A stretch of 13,291 nucleotides of DNA from Eisenbergiella sp900555195 (lineage in GTDB: Bacteria > Bacillota > Clostridia > Lachnospirales > Lachnospiraceae). Within the stretch, counting starts at the first letter, position 1; each line of letters starts with the position of its first letter. Of the stretch, positions 1 to 7,100 are shown one piece after another. Both the position numbers and the translations under genes were made by a program. Under the pieces are notes generated by a model that was not told the origin of the DNA, did no database searches, and saw nothing but the letters and a program-made list of their open reading frames with translations. The stretch lies in the NCBI GenBank assembly GCA_902492555.1, contig CABUMH010000111.1, positions 1 to 13,291 of the forward strand, written 5' to 3'.

Positions 1-68
1 TGCACAGCAGGCTGCAGGGCGGAGCGGATGGCCCGGCAAGGCGCAGAGGAATTCCTATTCCCGGCCTT

Positions 69-1781
69 CTATTCCAGTTCCAGGCGGTACAGATTCATCC
101 AGTAGCGTTCCAACAAACAGCTATCCACCATTTCGACGGTCACGATCCCCTGCTGTTCCCATTCTTTCAAAATGGATTCCCGCGCAAGTCCGCTTCCGAC
201 AAACCATACCGTGTTCCCTTCCTCCAGCTGTCCAAGAAGCCATTCGGTATCCACCGCCCCCTTAGCGTGCGGGAACATCTCAACGATCAGGGATTCCGGC
301 TCGTCCATATACAGCCAGGTATCCTGGTCCAGATAATACCCAGCAACAGCCTGCACCTGGTCAAAATTAAACACTACCACACTGTCTTCCAACAGGGAAA
401 ACGCCTGCTCCGTACGCTCCATCTCCGCCTTTTTATAGCGTTCCTCGCCTGCAAAAGCGCGATAATCCACCACGCCAACCGCAATCAGAACAGCCAGGGA
501 AAAAATGAGCAATGGACGCTTCTGCCTGCTGACAAAATAGGCGAAGCAAAACCAGAATCCGCCCAAAGCCGGCAGCATATATCTATATACAAAAATAGGA
601 CGCATACAGAATGAAACAATGATGCCAAAGAGAGCCGTTCCCACCAGCACCCATACGCCGCAGGAAGCATATACTTCCCAGAACCACTCTTCCTTTTTCT
701 TATCGTTCTCCGAAACAGCTCCCTCTTTTCGCATCTTCCCGCTTCGGCGAAGCTGTCTTACAAAAGCCATCAGCAAAAACAAGGCAAGGAGGGCAAAAAG
801 AACCACCGCCAGGGAATAATCCAGCCATTGATAGCCCGTGGAAGGTTTCAATACAAATTTTACACAGCCCCCAAAGCAGCTGAGTGTGAGCGGAAGAATC
901 CAATAATCCTCCCGCACCGCAGATACCTGGGCCACAGCGCTGGGAATCCAGGGAAGATAGGCCAGGACAGACAGGACTACACTTATCAGCCAGGGTGCAA
1001 GCCCCTTACAAAACCCGGCACCGTAAAAAGCCTGATACTCTTTGTTAAAGCTTCCCGCCATCAGACACGTTCTTCTCTCGCTTCTTTCTTTCCAGATAAG
1101 AAGCCCTCCCAGGGCCAGATACAGACAGGCTGCGGCTACAGCCGCAAAGTAATGCGTATAGGCAGCACAGATCCCGTACAGAAAAAAGGCCAGCCAATGT
1201 CTGCGCCGTCCCCTGAGTATCTCTCCCATATGGAGAAACGCCGCCGTTATGAAAAAGAGCGCCCAGCTATACATCCGTACCTCTGTCGTATAATTAGGCA
1301 TCTGCGGCATGGCCAGCAGACAAAAAGAAAAGAGCCCGGCACACAGCCACCCAAACCGCTTTCTCACCAGCCAAAGGGCATAGACAAGAAGGCCCATATA
1401 TGGTACAACAGACATTCCCTTGCTGATCATGATCGCATCCGCCCCGGGCGCAAACATCTGTATGGCAGAAATTCCCGCCTTTACGATCAAATAGTAGAGC
1501 GGAGGATGCACATCCTTTGCCGCCAGTTCAAGCAGCCTGCTCACAGGTTGTTCCACCAGCCCTTCTGTAAACAGTTCATCATACCAGATATCCGTGCTAA
1601 AGCAAAGAAAAATGCTGTAGCAGGCCATCACTACCGCTGCACCAAAAAGCAGGATTCCCGCCGCTATTTTTATCCTACCCATCGGCGTTTTGGCGCCAAA
1701 CGTCTCCATTTCAGAATCCCTGCCCGCATCTGAAAGGCCAAAACTTATCGCCTCCATCTTGCGTACTTCTTTCATTTCCAC
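69..1781 (-). CDS. GT39/ArnT-like polytopic membrane glycosyltransferase
   Basis: This 570-residue integral membrane protein probably moves a sugar from a polyprenyl-phosphate carrier onto a cell-envelope acceptor (GT-C fold). A hydrophilic N-terminus of about 36 residues is followed by a first membrane segment (about 38-61). Next comes an extracytoplasmic motif WYDEL (66-70) and, downstream, HPPLYY (92-97). That pattern is typical of the PMT_2/GT39 superfamily, where the acidic pair (D68, E69) lies in the catalytic first loop. About ten more hydrophobic segments follow, and a soluble tail runs from about 450. The assigned start is GTG at 1781, with AGGAG eight bases upstream; ATG at 1775 is an alternative that would lose two residues. 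The gene has its own promoter (1859-1887) and no co-directional partner in the window. Donor and acceptor cannot be read from the sequence. The superfamily call is firm and the substrate is unknown. Confidence 0.8.
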   Translation of the reverse strand: MEMKEVRKMEAISFGLSDAGRDSEMETFGAKTPMGRIKIAAGILLFGAAVVMACYSIFLCFSTDIWYDELFTEGLVEQPVSRLLELAAKDVHPPLYYLIVKAGISAIQMFAPGADAIMISKGMSVVPYMGLLVYALWLVRKRFGWLCAGLFSFCLLAMPQMPNYTTEVRMYSWALFFITAAFLHMGEILRGRRRHWLAFFLYGICAAYTHYFAAVAAACLYLALGGLLIWKERSERRTCLMAGSFNKEYQAFYGAGFCKGLAPWLISVVLSVLAYLPWIPSAVAQVSAVREDYWILPLTLSCFGGCVKFVLKPSTGYQWLDYSLAVVLFALLALFLLMAFVRQLRRSGKMRKEGAVSENDKKKEEWFWEVYASCGVWVLVGTALFGIIVSFCMRPIFVYRYMLPALGGFWFCFAYFVSRQKRPLLIFSLAVLIAVGVVDYRAFAGEERYKKAEMERTEQAFSLLEDSVVVFNFDQVQAVAGYYLDQDTWLYMDEPESLIVEMFPHAKGAVDTEWLLGQLEEGNTVWFVGSGLARESILKEWEQQGIVTVEMVDSCLLERYWMNLYRLELE

Positions 1782-1858
1782 CTTCTCTGCTCCTTTGTTC
1801 CTTTATCTTTCCTTATTATTTTCCTGTCTTTTCCGTTTCTTTCATATATTCTAGCAGT

Positions 1859-1887
1859 ATTTTATTCTGTCCCGCGTTATCTGTAAA
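1859..1887 (-). promoter_or_regulatory. Sigma-A-type promoter for the GT39-like gene
   Basis: On the minus strand there is a -35 box TTTACA (1887-1882), a spacer of exactly 17 bases, and a -10 box TAAAAT (1864-1859), each one mismatch from consensus. The predicted start of transcription is near 1852, giving a leader of about 70 bases before the GTG start at 1781. This is the cleanest promoter in the window by inspection. Confidence 0.65.
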
Positions 1888-1954
1888 GTTTTTTCTTGAT
1901 CTATGCTCCTTAAATCATCCCCCTGTCCCACAGCGTTTCCCAGCAGCAGCCATG

Positions 1955-2027
1955 CGCCCTTTCTTCGCCGCAGGCTCAATGGAGAGCCTGACTCCTGCCC
2001 GTACGGGACGGGTGGAGCGAAAAGGCG
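1955..2027. other. GC-rich hairpin cluster, possible three-way-junction RNA
   Basis: Two adjacent hairpins are visible. One is CAGGCTC - AATGGA - GAGCCTG (1971-1990), a perfect 7-bp stem. The other spans 1992-2017 and is built on CCCGT/ACGGG with outer CTCC/GGAG. Flanking segments can also pair (CGCC 1955-1958 with GGCG 2024-2027; TTCGC 1964-1968 with GCGAA 2017-2021), which would close a three-way junction. It lies upstream of the GT39-like promoter, so it is not in that gene's predicted leader. It matches no riboswitch class I recognise. The pairing is seen; a function is not. Confidence 0.35.
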
Positions 2028-2060
2028 GTACGGCTAGCAGGGGAATCCTATGGAAGAGAA

Positions 2061-2107
2061 AACGGACGGATAGGACATGCTTTGCAAACATGTCCTATCC
2101 GCCCGTT
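2061..2107 (-). terminator. Rho-independent terminator downstream of the hydrogenase
   Basis: A 19-bp stem with a single A/C mismatch has arms at 2061-2079 and 2089-2107 and a 9-base loop (CTTTGCAAA in plus orientation). Read on the minus strand the stem is followed by TTTTCTCTT, as expected for an intrinsic terminator 139 bases past the hydrogenase stop codon. On the plus strand the stem is followed by an AT-rich stretch with TTTTT, so termination in that direction is also possible. Confidence 0.7.
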
Positions 2108-2198
2108 CATATATTTTTATATATAATCCATACCAAATGAACACGATGACGGCTGAATCAACCGCCTGGCAATGAGCCATCGCTCCGTTACATCTGAG

Positions 2199-2255
2199 CG
2201 ATGCAATGCACCTAGCGATGCAATGCACCTAGCGATGCAATGCACCTAGCGGTGC
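2199..2255. repeat. 17-bp tandem repeat, three perfect copies plus a partial fourth
   Basis: The unit CGATGCAATGCACCTAG occurs head to tail at 2199-2215, 2216-2232 and 2233-2249 without a mismatch. It is followed by a degenerate start of a fourth copy (CGGTGCATGG). The third copy contains the hydrogenase stop codon (TAG on the minus strand, 2248-2246), and the degenerate copy encodes the last residues (Met-His-Arg). Each unit contains the near-palindrome TGCAATGCA. Since 17 is not a multiple of three, copy number does not preserve a reading frame. Confidence 0.9.
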
Positions 2256-3703
2256 ATGGAGAAGGAATCCAGATCGTAGTTCTTCAGGTTCTCGTGTACA
2301 CCTCTTTGATCCGCTTCACCGATCAGCTTGTCTCTGTCCTTCTTGGCAGCCTGTGCAGACTTGTGGTGGCTGGGGCCTCCCACGCAGCCGCCTTCGCAGA
2401 TCATGCCTTCGATGAAGTCTTCCGGAAGCCTTCCCATCTTCAGCAGCGTAAGCGCCTTCTTGCATTCCGCAATGCCGCTGCATCTTGCCACCTTGATGTC
2501 CGTATTCTCTCCGGTCTCCTTCAGGCACTCCAGCACAGCATCCGTCACGCCTCCGCCATTGCCGAAACGCTTGCCGAATACGCTTGCCTCCTGGCTGGTA
2601 TTCTCTTCCGGTTCAAGCTCCACGCCCTTTGCGCGCATGATCGCCCGGATCTCTCCAAAGGTCAGAACATAATCCGCATTTCCCTCGATTCCATGCTCGT
2701 GTGCTTCGGATTTCTTAGCAATACAAGGCCCGATAAATACCGTAACCGTCTCCGGATCCTTTGCCTTCAAAAGCCTGGATACACCGCACATCGGAGATAC
2801 CGTAGTGGAGATATTCTGCGCCACTTCCGGGAAATGCTTTCTGATATAATTCACAAAAGCAGGACAGCAGGAGGTGGTCATCTTCTTGCCCTCCTTAAAG
2901 CCTTCCGCCCATTCTGCCGCCTCAAATGCAGCAGTCAGGTCTCCGCCCAGGCCGACTTCTACAAAATCAGCAAATCCGACCTTCTTCATAGCGGTTCTCC
3001 AGCTGGCCATGGTAATATTGGGGCCAAACTGTCCTTCGCCTGCAGGCGCCAGCATGGCGACCACTTTCTTGCCCTCACGGATGGCATTGATCACATCCAC
3101 GATATCCGTCTTGGAAGCGATCGCACCAAAAGGACAATTATGTATACACTGACCACACTGAATGCACTTGGACTCATCGATCTGGCATACTTTATGCTCA
3201 TCCATGGTAATTGCATTCACCGGGCAACTCTTCATGCAAGGCCGCTGAATCTTCACGATTGCGGAGTAAGCACATGCATCCGCACATTTTCCGCAAGATT
3301 TGCACTTATCCGGATCGATAGAGGAACGGCCGTTTCCAACGGTGATCGCACCGAAATTACAAGCCTGCTTACAGGACTTCGCCAGACATCCCTGGCAAAG
3401 GTCAGTCACCACATATCCCGAAGAGATCGGACACTCTTCACAGGCTGAATTGATTACCTGAACAATGTTCTTGCTTTCCTTGCTTCCAGGGCACTTTCCT
3501 TCAGCCAGCCTGATTCTCTGTCTGATAATTTCACGTTCCTTATAAATACAGCAGCGGAAACGCGCCTCCGGTCCCGGAATCATTTCATAGGGGATGTTTT
3601 CTTTTTTCTCTTCCAGCTCACCTGCAAATGCCAGTTTTGCCACTTCAGTAAGCACTTCGTGCTTAATTCTCAAGATGGTAGCGTCATCAGATACTATACC
3701 CAT
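2246..3703 (-). CDS. [FeFe] hydrogenase, group B type, with N-terminal ferredoxin-like domains
   Basis: This 485-residue iron-sulfur enzyme is predicted to interconvert protons and H2 in the cytoplasm, most likely oxidising reduced ferredoxin. The N-terminal part is cysteine rich, with motifs at C103/C106/C111/C115, C134/C137/C140/C144, C156/C160 and C180/C183/C186/C190, which implies several [4Fe-4S] clusters. The H-cluster loops are present: TSCCPAF (C279, C280), FIGPCIAKKSE (C327) and ICEGGCVGGP (C436, C440). TSCCPAF rather than TSCCPGW, GPC rather than MPC, and ICEGGC rather than MACPGGC fit the group B family (B1/B3 type), not the classical group A enzyme. The start is ATG 3703. An in-frame TAA lies 12 bases upstream, so the gene cannot extend, although the GAGG signal is 13 bases away, longer than usual. 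PFOR upstream on the same strand is the likely electron source. The maturation genes hydE, hydF and hydG are not in the window. No experimentally known substrate can be read off. Confidence 0.88.
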   Translation of the reverse strand: MGIVSDDATILRIKHEVLTEVAKLAFAGELEEKKENIPYEMIPGPEARFRCCIYKEREIIRQRIRLAEGKCPGSKESKNIVQVINSACEECPISSGYVVTDLCQGCLAKSCKQACNFGAITVGNGRSSIDPDKCKSCGKCADACAYSAIVKIQRPCMKSCPVNAITMDEHKVCQIDESKCIQCGQCIHNCPFGAIASKTDIVDVINAIREGKKVVAMLAPAGEGQFGPNITMASWRTAMKKVGFADFVEVGLGGDLTAAFEAAEWAEGFKEGKKMTTSCCPAFVNYIRKHFPEVAQNISTTVSPMCGVSRLLKAKDPETVTVFIGPCIAKKSEAHEHGIEGNADYVLTFGEIRAIMRAKGVELEPEENTSQEASVFGKRFGNGGGVTDAVLECLKETGENTDIKVARCSGIAECKKALTLLKMGRLPEDFIEGMICEGGCVGGPSHHKSAQAAKKDRDKLIGEADQRGVHENLKNYDLDSFSMHR

Positions 3704-3798
3704 ACTTTTCGTTTATCCTCTTTCCTGATTGGTAAAATTAGGTTAACAGATTATTACGGTTCAGATCTGTCCGAATCTTAGCAACAGATTCTTATTGA

Positions 3799-3838
3799 GT
3801 AAAAACAAAGCTGAATTGAGACACTCCCAAGCCAGCTT
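3799..3838 (-). terminator. Candidate intrinsic terminator between PFOR and hydrogenase
   Basis: On the minus strand AAGCTG (3838-3833) pairs with CAGCTT (3813-3808). An inner short stem (GAG/CTC) caps it, and the T-rich run TTTGTTTTTAC follows directly. It lies about 280 bases past the PFOR stop codon and about 95 bases before the hydrogenase start. If active it would separate the two transcription units or make the hydrogenase depend on readthrough. The stem is interrupted, so confidence is moderate. Confidence 0.5.
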
Positions 3839-3878
3839 CTGTTATCCGGCAGAAGAAAAACAAATCCTCCACGCACAA

Positions 3879-3942
3879 TCAAATACCCCGCAGCAAACTG
3901 CGCTCCAATAGGATGTCCCGCAGCTTGCTGCGGGGTATTTGA
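3879..3942. repeat. 24-bp near-perfect inverted repeat with nested hairpins
   Basis: The arms at 3879-3902 and 3919-3942 are complementary over 24 bases with one mismatch and enclose a 16-base loop. Each arm can also fold by itself: CGCAG-CAAA-CTGCG (3889-3902) and CCCGCAG-CTTG-CTGCGGG (3917-3934). One long hairpin and two short ones are therefore alternative states. There is no adjacent T-tract on the plus strand; on the minus strand a T-rich run appears only about 17 bases later. Confidence 0.85.
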
Positions 3943-4022
3943 CCCTCCTGACAGGCGCCAATATGGCTGGAACGCTCATACGCTCCGCGCGCATATACAG
4001 CCCGTTGCCTGCAGGAATAAGT

Positions 4023-4072
4023 GTACCGACCATGCGGCCGAAGACCTGACAGTCTCCGACCGCATTCGGTAC
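4023..4072. repeat. 50-base imperfect palindrome
   Basis: Three paired blocks are nested in register: GTACCG/CGGTAC (4023-4028 with 4067-4072), ATGCGG/CCGCAT (4032-4037 with 4059-4064) and AGAC/GTCT (4042-4045 with 4051-4054), separated by small internal loops. Paired blocks kept in register across interruptions suggest a folded RNA or a palindromic repeat element. Confidence 0.6.
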
Positions 4073-4080
4073 CTATCATT

Positions 4081-4103
4081 TTCGCGGAAACAACTACCGC
4101 GAA
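4081..4103 (-). other. Hairpin just downstream of PFOR
   Basis: TTCGCGG and CCGCGAA form a 7-bp stem around a 9-base loop, 12 bases past the PFOR stop codon. No T-tract follows on the minus strand (AATGATAGG), so it resembles a 3'-end stabilising hairpin more than a complete intrinsic terminator. Confidence 0.5.
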
Positions 4104-4115
4104 CTATCTGCGCAA

Positions 4116-7100
4116 TTAGTCATTGCCATACAAAGTCTGCAGTTTCAGCAGATAATCATATCTTTCCTTCGCATTTTCAGCAGCCTGATTCTGCAGTCTC
4201 TCAGCCTTCTTGGCATCCTTCAGAGCCAGGGAAGCATATCTTACCTCGCCGCCGATGAATTCCTTGAAGTCTTTGCTGGGAGCCTTGCTGTCAACGACGA
4301 ACTTCTTGTCAGCAGCAGGGTTGAAGCGGAACAGATGCCAATATCCGGACTCTACAGCCAGCTTTTCTTCTGTCTGCGCCTTGCTCATGCCCTTCTTGAT
4401 ACCATGGTTGATACAAGGAGCATATGCGATGATCAGAGACGGTCCCGGATAAGCTTCTGCTTCTGCAATCGCCTTAACAGTCTGATTATAGTCAGCACCC
4501 ATAGCGATCTGAGCCACATATACATAACCATAGCTCATTGCGATGCCTGCCAGATCCTTCTGCTTCACTTCCTTACCGCCTGCAGCGAACTGTGCAACCG
4601 CACCGGTAGGAGTAGCCTTGGAAGCCTGTCCGCCTGTATTGGAATATACTTCCGTATTAAATACCATGACATTGATATCCTGGCCGCTTGCCAGCACATG
4701 ATCCACACCGCCGAAGCCGATATCATATGCCCAGCCGTCTCCGCCGAATACCCACTGAGACTTCTTCGCGAGGAAATCTTTATTCTTCACGATATCCTTG
4801 CATACGTCGCAGTCCTTACCTTCCAGAGCAGCTACCAGCTTATCCGTTGCAGCGCCGTTGGTTGCCCCGCTGTTGAAGGTATCCAGATATTCCTGACATG
4901 CAGCTTTCACAGCTTCATCATCCGTATTCGCTGCAACTGCTTCTACCTTCTCCTTCAGGCCGCCTCTCAGCGCGTTCTGTGCCAGCAGCATACCCATACC
5001 GAACTCAGCGTTGTCCTCGAACAGGGAGTTATCCCAAGCAGGACCCTTGCCGGCCTTATTTACCGTATAAGGAGTGCTCGGTGAAGAGTTACCCCAGATA
5101 GAGGAACATCCGGTCGCGTTGGCGATATACATTCTGTCGCCGAACAGCTGGGTGATCAGCTTCGCATAAGGAGTCTCGCCGCAACCTGCGCAGGCGCCGG
5201 AGAACTCAAGCAGAGGCTGTTTGAACTGAGAACCCTTAACAGTGGTCTCTTTGAATTTCTCAAGCACATCGGGCTTCTCAGGCAGTGTGCGTCCATAGTT
5301 GAACAGAGCTTCCTTGTCAAGCTGAGTCTCAAGAGGAGCCATGGACAGAGCCTTTTCTCCTCTCATGCCAGGACATACATTCGCACAGGAGCCGCATCCG
5401 GTACAGTCAAGGACGGAAACAGATACCGCGAACTTCTTGCCAGGCATACCAGTCATATCCAGAGCCACGGTTCCTTCCGGAGCGCCGGCCAGTTCTTCTT
5501 CCGTCATAACCACAGGGCGGATAACCGCATGAGGACATACATAGGAGCAGAAGTTACACTGAATACATTTTGTGGAATCCCAAACGGGAACATTTACTGC
5601 AATACCTCTCTTTTCATATGCGGAGGAGCCGGAAGGAGTGGAGCCGTCCACATAATCCTTAAATGCGGATACAGGCAGCGTATTGCCTTCCTGTGCGCTT
5701 ACCTTGGTCTGAATGTTGTTTACGAAGTCCACAACATCCTTTCTTCCATCGGTAACTACCGCATAATCAAGGCCTTCATCCTCACAGTTCTTCCAGCTTT
5801 CAGGAACCTCAACCTTTACGATTCCCTTGGCGCCTGCATCGATGGCAGCCCAGTTCTTCTCTACCACATCCTGGCCCTTACGTCCATAAGTAGCCTGTGC
5901 AGCAGCCTTCATCAGTTCGTTCGCCTTCTCTGCAGGAATAATTCCGGTCAGAGTGAAGAATGCGGACTGAAGGATGGTGTTGATACGAGTCGGTCCCATG
6001 CCGGTCTCAATACCGATCTTCACACCGTCGATGGTGTAGAAGTTGATGTTGTGATCAGCAATGAACTTCTTCATCTGTCCAGGCAGATGCTTGTCCAGTT
6101 CTTCCTGTGTCCAGGAGCAGTTCAGCAGGAACGTACCGCCGTCAACCAGTTCCTGAACCATGTTGTACTTACGCACATAAGCAGGGTTGTGGCAAGCCAC
6201 AAAGTTCGCCTGACGGATGAGGTAAGTGGATTTAATCTTCTTATGTCCGAAACGCAGATGGGACATCGTCACGCCGCCGGACTTCTTGGAGTCATAATCA
6301 AAATATGCCTGTGCATACATATCGGTGTTGTCGCCGATGATCTTGATGGAGTTCTTGTTCGCTCCAACCGTACCGTCTGCACCCAGACCCCAGAACTTGC
6401 AGTTCGTGGTTCCTTCAGGAGTGGTAACCAGTTCCGGTCCCAGATCCAGGGAAAGATGGGTCACATCATCCACGATACCGATGGTGAATTTCTGCTTCTC
6501 GGTGTTGTTGTATACAGCCACGATCTGAGCAGGAGTCGTATCCTTGGAGCCCAGTCCGTAACGGCCGGTAAATACCGGAATGGAATCGAACTTGGAGCCC
6601 TTCAGAGCTGCCACAACGTCCAGATACAGAGGCTCGCCCTGTGCACCCGGCTCTTTCGTTCTGTCAAGAACGGTGATCTTCTTTACCGTATCAGGAATCG
6701 CATCGATCAGGGCCTGTGCGCAGAAAGGTCTATACAGACGAACCTTCACAACACCAACCTTTGCGTTCTCGGTCTTCACCAGATAGTCGATGGTCTCTTC
6801 GATCGTATCGTTTACAGAGCCCATTGCTACGATGATATGTTCTGCATCAGCTGCTCCGTAATAGTTGAACAGCTTATAATCCGTTCCGATCTTCTCGTTC
6901 ACCTTGTCCATATACATCTGAACGATTCCGGGAAGCGCATCATAGGACGGATTGCTGGCTTCTCTTGCCTGGAAGAAGATGTCAGGGTTCTGTGCAGAAC
7001 CTCTCTGGCAGGGATGATTCGGATTCAGCGCATGCTTACGGAACGCATCGATCGCATCCATATCCGCCATCTCTTTCAGATCTTCATAATCCCAAGTTTC

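Larger units (their letters stand above)
1782..2245. other. 464-bp noncoding region between hydrogenase and GT39-like gene
   Basis: No credible gene was found here. From low to high coordinates it holds the leader and promoter of the GT39-like gene, an AT-rich stretch, a GC-rich hairpin cluster (1955-2027), a strong terminator hairpin (2061-2107), an AT-rich stretch, a small hairpin (2178-2203: CATCGCTC, 10-base loop, GAGCGATG) and the 17-bp tandem repeat (2199-2255). A 62-codon frame at 1952-2140 (+) runs straight through the hairpins and has no ribosome binding site worth calling. Confidence 0.6.
3704..4115. other. 412-bp palindrome-rich noncoding region between PFOR and hydrogenase
   Basis: No gene is supported here. 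On the minus strand, in transcription order after PFOR, it holds hairpin 4081-4103, an imperfect 50-base palindrome 4023-4072, a 24-bp inverted repeat 3879-3942, a small hairpin 3836-3855, and a terminator-like hairpin with a T-tract (3799-3838). An AT-rich leader for the hydrogenase follows, with a short hairpin (3773-3791: GAATCT/AGATTC), a CAGATCTG palindrome (3763-3770) and a -10-like TAATAAT (3756-3750) that has no matching -35. Short frames of 63-66 codons cross the palindromes and look like by-products of the repeat. Confidence 0.65.

Noticed and set aside
1..68. End of a further gene at the left edge
   Set aside because: All that can be seen is a GC-rich stretch with the palindrome AGGAATTCCT. 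Frames are open over so short a span by chance, and nothing supports a gene or terminator.
828..1733. Open frame of 301 codons on the plus strand, antisense to the GT39-like gene
   Set aside because: It is strongly basic and proline-rich with no domain, as expected opposite a hydrophobic membrane protein.
1888..2060. Riboswitch for the GT39-like gene
   Set aside because: The structured part lies upstream of the best promoter, and no conserved riboswitch core that I know was recognised.
2199..2255. Possible CRISPR array
   Set aside because: The 17-bp units are directly abutting with no spacers, and no cas gene is present.
2240..3448. Open frame of 402 codons on the plus strand, antisense to the hydrogenase
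   Set aside because: It is the mirror of a cysteine-rich conserved gene, with a composition rich in His, Arg and Leu and no family resemblance. It is a shadow frame.
3729..3749. Rex-like operator (TTGGTAA ... TTAACAG) upstream of the hydrogenase
   Set aside because: The half-sites are seven bases apart instead of four and each deviates from TTGTTAA/TTAACAA. The match is too poor to call.
3842..4079. Short minus-strand frames (63 and 66 codons) in the PFOR-hydrogenase spacer
   Set aside because: They run through the inverted repeats, lack a good ribosome binding site and look like translations of the repeat element. I recall similar hypothetical proteins being annotated from repeats in related genomes but cannot verify this here.
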